64,000 nucleotides of DNA from Haemonchus contortus (lineage: Eukaryota; Nematoda; Chromadorea; Rhabditida; Trichostrongylidae), in contig LS997564.1 of NCBI GenBank assembly GCA_000469685.2, forward strand, positions 24,072,459-24,136,458, in the 5' to 3' direction. Positions 58,701 through 64,000 of the stretch are shown here, in pieces. Positions within the stretch are counted from its first letter, which is position 1; each line of letters starts with the position of its first letter. Position numbers and translations under genes: made by a program. Below the pieces are notes generated by a model, which was not told the DNA's origin, did no database searches, and saw only the letters and a program-made list of their open reading frames with translations.

Positions 58701-61700
58701 GAACGAGGGCGTTGTTTTTGGAGATGGCCCCGAATCGCCTCCCAAATACTTCCGAGTCACTCGACTGCAAGTTTTTGGCTGGGTCAATGGGCACGATAAT
58801 AACTGCACAAGCAGATTCTCAACACACGTAAGCGTGGATAAGCTTAAGGCATATTGACCAGCACAGTAGAATAGGGGAATCCACCTGTGTTGCTGGGCAA
58901 GTACTGGCGACTTTTGGTCAGTGATTTACTCCCTATCCGCTACCTTGGGACGCCCTACGTAGCCTGGTCGCTATTCGGCAAGGATCCTTAGTGAGTCTGA
59001 ACCATCAGAGAAGGAGATCCGCAGTCCGGGGAATAGTAATTCAATAAAAATTCTCTTTACCAGTACTAGCCAAATAGATATACCTTTCTACCTCTAATAT
59101 TTGTAGTGTTTCGAAATTTTCGGCAGCTCCCTGCACTTATGACGAAGCTGGGTCTCATGACTCGTTTGGCAGAAGCTCTCTCCGGAGGAAACACGAAGGA
59201 AGACTGTCCGAACTGTCTAAGCGCTGGTACGAGATAACTGATGTTTGAAAAATTACTATGGAACAATAGCTGACCGACTTATCTACTCCCATGATTATCC
59301 ATTAATGCCTTCCATGAGGTAAACGTTGTGATGCGGTTGGGACAAGATACCATGGCTAAACTCAAAACCCCTAAGTCATCCACGACTCGCTTTGAAGTCG
59401 GCATCTATGAGCCTTGATTGTTTATTTTCAGTGCAATGCTGTGAGAATGACGGTCTTGCAATGAGATTTCTGTATTCGTTTTATGATAACTTATCCTTCC
59501 GGCTCACCCGCTGTTCTCCATAGGCTGTCCGCTCCTTACGCATCTGATTGAAAACAGCATAAATCAGACCAATTCGAGAGCTCAAGTCTGTGCTACTTCT
59601 TCTAAACTTTCGTAGGTGACACTTGGTCATGATGAAGCAAGATTTGTTTTCCAAGGACGCAGGAGTGCGCCTTCTTCTGACACTCGGATTATAGATGGCT
59701 ATGGGCTCTTCCACCGAGGTCATAAAATTGAAACTCATGCTCACAAATCCCACAGTTTGGGCTACTTTCCGCCCTAAAACCTATATTTCCACAAACGTAC
59801 GAGATTCCTCTCGCTACGTGATGGGTTTCATCGCTCTTATCACCAGATGACAACAGAAGATCATTGTGATCGCCTCTCACGGACCCGTCCTCCTCACGAT
59901 GGGAAGAAGCTTGCGTCATAGCAGAAAGGTTTGGTCGAAAAGCTCTTGTCACATTCCGCTTCTCCCTGGATGGTGCTCACCTTGTGTTGCAAGAACAGAC
60001 GTCCTCCGACAAAAAAATCGGGCATAATATTTTGCTGGTAACATGTCTGTTGAAAAGGGATTTGAAGACTCTTTCGAGCAAATGTTCAGAATTCCAATCA
60101 TGCTTGAAAAGAGCTCCACCTTCATTCAGGCGGTAATGGGCGTGAGAAATTAGCTTGCAATACCTTTTCAGTGTTCCAATGTGAGGGAGCTCCTCAATCA
60201 GCCAGTATTAAGTTGGGAAAAGTTTTGCAAGCAATTGGGGCGTATTACGTCATAAAGGAAAGCAGTGCAATGAGCAATATGCATGTATCAAAACCCGAAC
60301 CTCCAGGTCTTGCCTACAGGTTCACCATTCAACCGGCTATGCAAACTTTTCCCAGCAAGCAAAGCCTTTGTTTTGTCCGATTATCTACTCGACACAGTTA
60401 TATCACACAAGAAGGATTCGGTTCCGTGACTTTGTTTCCAAATCGTTTGGCAGATCTGGAACACAGATATGAAATCAGCGTTCGAAATCACCTATGGCGG
60501 TAAACATCTGAGCACGAATGGCCACTGCGGTCAAGTATCTTTTCCCAGCTTAAGAACAGTCAGATGCATGAGTTCGATCTGTATACTACAGGGTGGGCCA
60601 AAATTATGATTACACAGACATCACATCCCCGAAAACGAATAGAGAGCTAAAAAAGCAAACCAATTTCATAAAAGTGTCTATCACTTGTCTCTTATCAAAA
60701 TGGTACATTGAGGCTGGGATCTGTTGCTTTCTTTTTTCACCCAACCGCAGAGACGACGATGGACGCCATTAACTTGGCACGCAGCTAAGGTCATCGAGTT
60801 GATCCCGGCTTTTCGCAAGGCATTTTCGAGATTACTTTTCTTGTTTGGGCTAACGGATGCTTTCATCTCAAATGGGATTTAGGTCAGGGCTACAGAGTGG
60901 TCATTGATCAAATGTCATGAAGTCAGGGAGCCCCTTTTACGGAATTTCTAGACAACTTCTGATGTGCAGTCAGAAGGATCATCTTGACAATATTTTCGGT
61001 TTGAATCGCCCAAGAGTCCTATTGCGCACGAAGAGATCGAACAGGTCTCCAAATCAAATTTTACTCCTTATTTTTCGAAACTAGTCCCTGCTTTTGCCTC
61101 GGCGGTGACGCTCGCAAAGGATATTGCAGCAAGTCAGCGTTCCTTGCGGTGCATCACTTCCATTTCTTTCAGCTTTATACAAATCTTGTAGCCCTGCTTA
61201 TTGAGCACTTTTCGCCCCGGATATCTTTTCGCCGGTGAACAGAAATCCCGCACGACCATTTTTTGTATGCAGCGGGGCAGCTTTGGTGAGCCAACATTTC
61301 TGTTCTTTTCAGTCTACTCACTGAAGAAATCGCTTTTTGATCGTATAAAGGCTTTGTCGTGCAGATGATGCTTCACGATTTCGCGCAGAAAACTTCATGA
61401 GATATCCATTCATTTAGTCATTTTGGGCTCAGAATGAACTTCACTGCTGCGCAAACCTCCGCCCTGCTCCCTTAAAACTGCCACTAAACATAACCGCGGG
61501 CCTCTCAGGTTCACCTTTCCTATCTGCAATTGTTCCCAACTCTCGAAAGCGTCTTATAATCGAATGTATCCCCTGCCTTGTTACGCTGAGTCGTCTGTAA
61601 ATGCGAAGTGACGATAATTCAAGGGGTAATTACGCTTACATTATTTTCAGAATCTACCCAAAGTTCAGTATCATCAGGAAGGTAATTATGTGATCTACCT

Positions 61701-63730
61701 TGTGGAATAGAAGAAAGCTAACAAATTGCCATGCCTTCAGAAAGAATTCGCTATGAGCGTCAGCGCGCGCTGTAATCATAATTTTGGGCCACCCTGTATA
61801 TTGATGACTTGAATGTTGTCCCAAAGGGGTAATACGGAAATGAATCTTTTTCAGGTATACGACTGCTCTGCTGAAGCAACTGCCATGAAGCACGCCTCAA
61901 AATGTACTCTCCGACATTCCAAAAGCTCCGAACGGCCGGGACTCGGTGAGAACGTGTTCGAGACAACTGCACTGAAACTTGATAAAGTTAAAGCAGCAGC
62001 ACAGGTAACGCCTTTGATCTTACAATTAGAATAGCACATCGATGATTTGCTCAGGATTTCTTGCTTCTTACAAATTCAAAATTCGTATGAGACTGGTACA
62101 ATTGTCCACGCAAGTCTGTAATGCAACTCTCAGGCTGACAACCTGCCATTCCCCAAAAATTTCTAAATGAGCCCGTTGAGTATCATTAAAATATATAACG
62201 CCATGATTTTGAGAGCCACAAATTTCTTAGGGATGTTGTACATATAGTAGCTAGTTATTCGTATTAGAATGATGAGCTTTGATCTAAGGTTTGGATCACA
62301 TTTTGTTTAAAAAAACTCGCAATATGGAGCGATACATCAGTATCCACCACCAATCTTTTCCTTCACTGACCGCTAAGATAATCAATTACAATTATGCATT
62401 ATCAATTAACACCATAGAATCACCCCGCTTCTGCCAGACCCCCCTCTTTGGCTGCTTTCATAGTCCGCGATTTGCCCCCCCCCCCCACCCCTGTCGAGCG
62501 AGCGAGCGATCGAGCGATTGGGGCGGCGCTTGGCCCTTATCCACAACTGAATCTTAGTCGATACCGCGGGCAAGCGCCGCCCCAATCGCTCGGTCGTTCG
62601 CTCGCGGGCCAGATCGTGTACTATGAAAGCAGCCTTTCTTCTACATAGTCGGAGTGAACCGATAACACTTCATACCCCTTTTCGAAACAAACAATTTTCG
62701 ATTGCGCACAGCGGCGTTAAAACAGCAGTTAACAAAACATCAAGTCAAAACAAGTACTAAGATGTAAAGCTTACAGCTTAACGGTTCTGTGCTGATATTG
62801 ACCGACCGGCTCAACACGTTGCACGTGTGAGTGCTGATAAGCTATGGCATATAAGCCATTAAGAAGGCGAGGGCAAGCGGGTCTCGGTAGTGTAAGGGAT
62901 AAGAGCACGGTCCCCGGAAAGGACAAGTACGAGTTCGAGTCCCGTCCGAGACTGAAGTTTTGTCCATAAATCGCCAACCTTGTGAGACTTTCGCGCACTG
63001 CGGCGTTAAAACAGCGGTTAACAAAACATCAAGTCAAAACAAACAATTTAGTTTTGCCGAAATTTCTCGATGCTAAAGAACCCTGTCACTTCGAATTCGA
63101 CAAGGGGCGTATACGCTTATGAAATCTTTGTTTTCTCCCCTGATCTCAACAGCAACCACCGACTAGGTGATATATCCTCCTGATCATTCCGAACCTTTCT
63201 GCACCTAAATGATGAATGATATTCCTTATAGTGTCGAGTGGCGACAAGCTATTGGGAAATACATTAGAAAATTAAATTAAATTAGAAGTTTTGTGCCGCC
63301 TCATATCGGAACAGAATACGTAGTCCCTTATCCCTTAAGCTTGAGGCGTAATCGTAATCCCATAGAAAAGTATGAGACCCGACTCCGCTAGCCGATAACA
63401 GTTTCAAATATAGACTGAGAAGTAGGTAAATGGCATTCAAAATGAGAATGGAAATTGTATTATTGATATCAACTCAGGCTTCTAAATTGTGGTGGGACGA
63501 GCTGAAAGAGTATGGCGTTGGTCCGTCAAACAATCTCACGGCAGCTCTGTTCTATCGTCCCAATACCAAAATTGGTCACTATACCCAAGTGAGCTTCGTG
63601 TTTAATATACCTTTTCGCTGCCACAATATTCGAACATTTTTCAGATGGCTTGGGAGTCTTCCTACCGACTCGGATGTGCGATCGCTCACTGTCCATCCTT
63701 TACTTACGGTGTCTGCCATTACGGACCTGC
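49763..63730 (+). CDS. Two-CAP-domain SCP/TAPS secreted protein (ASP-1 type), 3' end outside window
   Basis: Exons: 49,763-49,791 (signal-peptide tail LSAYA then RKRA); 49,849-49,988; 50,983-51,079; 53,015-53,156; 53,271-53,359; 53,696-53,820; 54,046-54,127; 56,844-56,919; 61,855-62,004; 63,478-63,588; 63,645-63,730. All borders are GT/AG and phases agree except in exon 50,983-51,079, which lacks one base. First CAP domain: VCANKEMSDAIR, NFHNDARRRVAKGQ, KWWGEVRKVG, SKIGCACK. The hinge exon is Cys-rich (ETGTACSTGSDC, GCDDGLC). Second CAP domain: MCPSNSGMTDSVRRKF, DMHNQYRSSLARG, YDCSAEATAMKHASKC, LWWDELKEYGVG, GHYTQMAWESS (classic CAP1 signature), VCHYGP. The CAP1 block is degenerate in domain one (YNFANMVFSETS). 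This family is secreted and abundant at infection in hookworms; molecular role is uncertain. The start-codon exon and the last exon are not seen. Most large introns carry transposons. Confidence 0.9.
51079..51080 (+). other. Phase-2 splice donor that exposes a one-base deficit in the CAP exon
   Basis: The exon ending here is 97 nt; joining exons in phase 0 (left) and phase 2 (right) requires 98. The break falls at a short C run near 51,030 (AACTGCCTTCAG): one extra C restores the reading SELGSWPNTAQNIMR. Confidence 0.85.
51415..52619 (+). mobile_element. mariner element, 1,205 bp, in an ASP intron
   Basis: Ends TTAGGTTGGCGGAAGAG and, inverted, TTAGTTTGCCGGCAAAG, with TA on each side (51,413-51,414; 52,620-52,621). 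It contains a broken + strand transposase. It lies between the CAP exons ending 51,079 and starting 53,015, in the gene's sense orientation. Confidence 0.92.
51820..52545 (+). pseudogene. mariner transposase, inactivated
   Basis: + strand pieces in several frames: SSRELKQELYSHHDTFQLY (HTH/linker, about 51,820-51,880), VNQTKRRQWLK (about 52,038-52,070), QSEVYFLHDSARP (second catalytic Asp block, about 52,247-52,285), and a 62-codon C-terminal reading with YLENMKFNDMNRLETCI and KWQYLADSDGAYT. Frame changes and stops between the blocks; inactive. Confidence 0.88.
54690..54711. repeat. Poly-C tract
   Basis: A run of C residues (CCCTCC then about 13 C) in the intron 54,128-56,843. Confidence 0.9.
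55065..56573. mobile_element. piggyBac-type element, about 1.5 kb, in an ASP intron
   Basis: Ends CCCTTTGACGACAATG and CGCTAAAGGG (inverted CCCTTTAGCG). Right flank TTAA (56,574-56,577); left flank ATAA (55,061-55,064), one base from TTAA. CCC termini and TTAA fit piggyBac. Subterminal GTGGGAC words resemble the other two TTAA elements here. No transposase motif was recognised; a 72-codon frame at 55,547-55,765 is unassigned. Confidence 0.72.
57125..57240 (+). mobile_element. Degenerate tRNA-like SINE head
   Basis: GGTGGCGCAGTTGGTGGAATGG (box A-like) and AAGGTTCCGATTTTTGATGC (box B-like), then GCTCTGCTTCC. Resembles the minus-strand unit at 46,480-46,545. Lies in the ASP intron 56,920-61,854. 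Confidence 0.5.
57377..58210 (-). pseudogene. RTE LINE reverse transcriptase 3' part
   Basis: Minus strand. At about 58,145-58,050: VKVDGRYLHHLRFAEGIVLI, the active-site region, reading FAEG instead of FADD. Further on: EGIVKKGGKTQLRAHLFDTAVLP near 57,860-57,780, then IRWTEHVMRYNDDRWTKAVTGWIPRK near 57,600-57,520 and HWITLDRNRDD at 57,380-57,410. Multiple frame changes. Fourth RTE relic; antisense to the ASP gene, in its intron. Confidence 0.88.
58211..60384. other. No supported gene (intron of the ASP gene)
   Basis: A minus-strand 139-codon frame (58,375-58,794) and two overlapping minus-strand frames at 59,481-59,952 are open but match no family I recognise; their position next to the RTE relic suggests decayed retroelement sequence. 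Confidence 0.4.
60385..60545. mobile_element. SINE-type fragment homologous to 46,583-46,760
   Basis: Shares CGTTTGGCAGATCTGGAACACA, TGAAATCAGCGTTCGAAA and GAATGGCCACTGCGGTCAAGT with the 46.6-kb copy. The tRNA-like part is missing here. Confidence 0.75.
60589..61798 (-). mobile_element. Tc1/mariner-type element, 1,210 bp, with decayed transposase
   Basis: Ends CAGGGTGGGCCAAAATTATG and its complement, with TA at 60,587-60,588 and 61,799-61,800. Minus-strand relics include RLSVTRQGIHSIIRRFRELG (HTH, about 61,600-61,540), then PLCSPDLNPI near 60,890 (third catalytic residue region), with many stops. It ends 56 bp before the acceptor of the ASP exon at 61,855. Confidence 0.88.
62450..62634. mobile_element. 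GC-rich foldback element, GGCTGCTTTCATAG family (copy 2)
   Basis: 185 bp, inverted repeat with the same termini as 26,311-26,608. TTT on both sides (62,447-62,449; 62,635-62,637) as a 3-bp duplication. Arms contain GCGAGCGAGCGATCGAGCGA and complement, and a poly-C tract. In the ASP intron 62,005-63,477. Confidence 0.9.
62700..63042 (+). repeat. tRNA-like repeat unit with flanking direct repeats
   Basis: The tRNA-like core at about 62,879-62,952 (GTCTCGG...TAGTGTAAGGGATAAGAGCAC, CCGGAAA loop, GTTCGAGTCCCG) is bracketed by direct repeats of CGGCGTTAAAACAGCAGTTAAC at 62,712 and 63,001. Same family as 14,577 and 20,982. The C at position 33 of the anticodon loop is shared by all copies, arguing for a repeat family founded by one tRNA pseudogene. 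Confidence 0.8.
63043..63477. other. Intron sequence of the ASP gene
   Basis: No repeat or gene recognised; ends in the acceptor AACTCAG before the exon at 63,478. Confidence 0.6.
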
Positions 63731-64000
63731 GTAAGCTTAAAATTTTATGAGGACTCTCAAATCTACTTTTCCAATTCAAAATGAATTCATAGTGGCGAAT
63801 GATAATGACCTCAGCGTGGCAATGCCTGATAGGCGCTGAAGTTTAGGTAAAATTTGTTTCAAGGCTGAAAACTTGAAATGGTTAGGTTTTCGCTTACTTA
63901 TCTCCTCATTATGCATGCTCTGCACGGATCGAGTTTAGGCGCCTACATAAAACAGCGCTGCATGTAACTTCATCGCAATTACATTCAGCACTGTTTTATG
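63731..64000. other. Start of the last visible ASP intron
   Basis: Begins with donor GTAAGC in phase 2. The family's short terminal exon (ending in a Gly/Cys-rich CAP2 tail) was not identified here and probably lies beyond the window. Confidence 0.6.

Noticed and set aside
1..64000. CRISPR arrays, rRNA genes, bacterial operons, phage genes
   Set aside because: No direct-repeat/spacer pattern, no rRNA sequence, and gene structure is clearly intron-bearing eukaryotic.

Overview
This is nuclear DNA of a eukaryote, most likely a strongylid (hookworm-type) nematode. The evidence is short T-rich introns with TTTCAG acceptors, RTE LINEs, many Tc1/mariner, maT, piggyBac and foldback elements, and a two-domain SCP/TAPS (Ancylostoma-secreted-protein, ASP) gene. 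There are no bacterial operons, rRNA genes or CRISPR arrays. Species cannot be fixed from the sequence alone.

Only two host genes can be assembled, both on the + strand. (1) An F-box gene at about 33,890-37,222 has ten exons, including a clear F-box exon at 35,000; it shows one apparent frameshift and two awkward exon junctions. (2) A large secreted SCP/TAPS gene starts at about 49,763 and runs off the right edge (last visible exon 63,645-63,730). It encodes two CAP domains joined by a Cys-rich hinge exon. Exon phases match throughout except for a one-base deficit in exon 50,983-51,079. Its large introns hold a mariner, a piggyBac-like element, RTE and SINE fragments, a Tc1/mariner element, a foldback element and a tRNA-like repeat.

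Layout. 1-2,213: two RTE LINE 3' ends and a mariner remnant. 2,320-13,138: mostly anonymous DNA with diverged repeats. 13,139-14,448: full-length DD37D maT element with a broken transposase. 14,577-21,440: tRNA-like repeats, a SINE with an 8-bp target duplication, and a pair of TA-flanked MITEs. 21,440-28,090: LINE ORF1-like fragment, GC-rich foldback element with 8-bp duplications, Helitron helicase cut by another foldback element, Penelope-like inverted repeat, RTE reverse transcriptase fragment. 28,350-31,172: piggyBac element with TTAA duplications, carrying a Tc3-like element inserted in its transposase. 32,333-32,707: foldback MITE. 33,890-37,222: F-box gene. 38,515-42,914: inverted repeat with about 720-bp arms around maT/mariner-type elements. 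43,317-44,607: repeat containing a TTAA-flanked MITE whose empty site is preserved in a paralogue at 15,325. 46,430-49,200: SINE and Cys-rich coding remnants. 49,763-64,000: the ASP gene and its element-filled introns.

The most notable content is nested and foldback transposons whose insertion sites can be read to the base, together with a parasitism-type secreted-protein gene that has taken up transposons in most of its larger introns.
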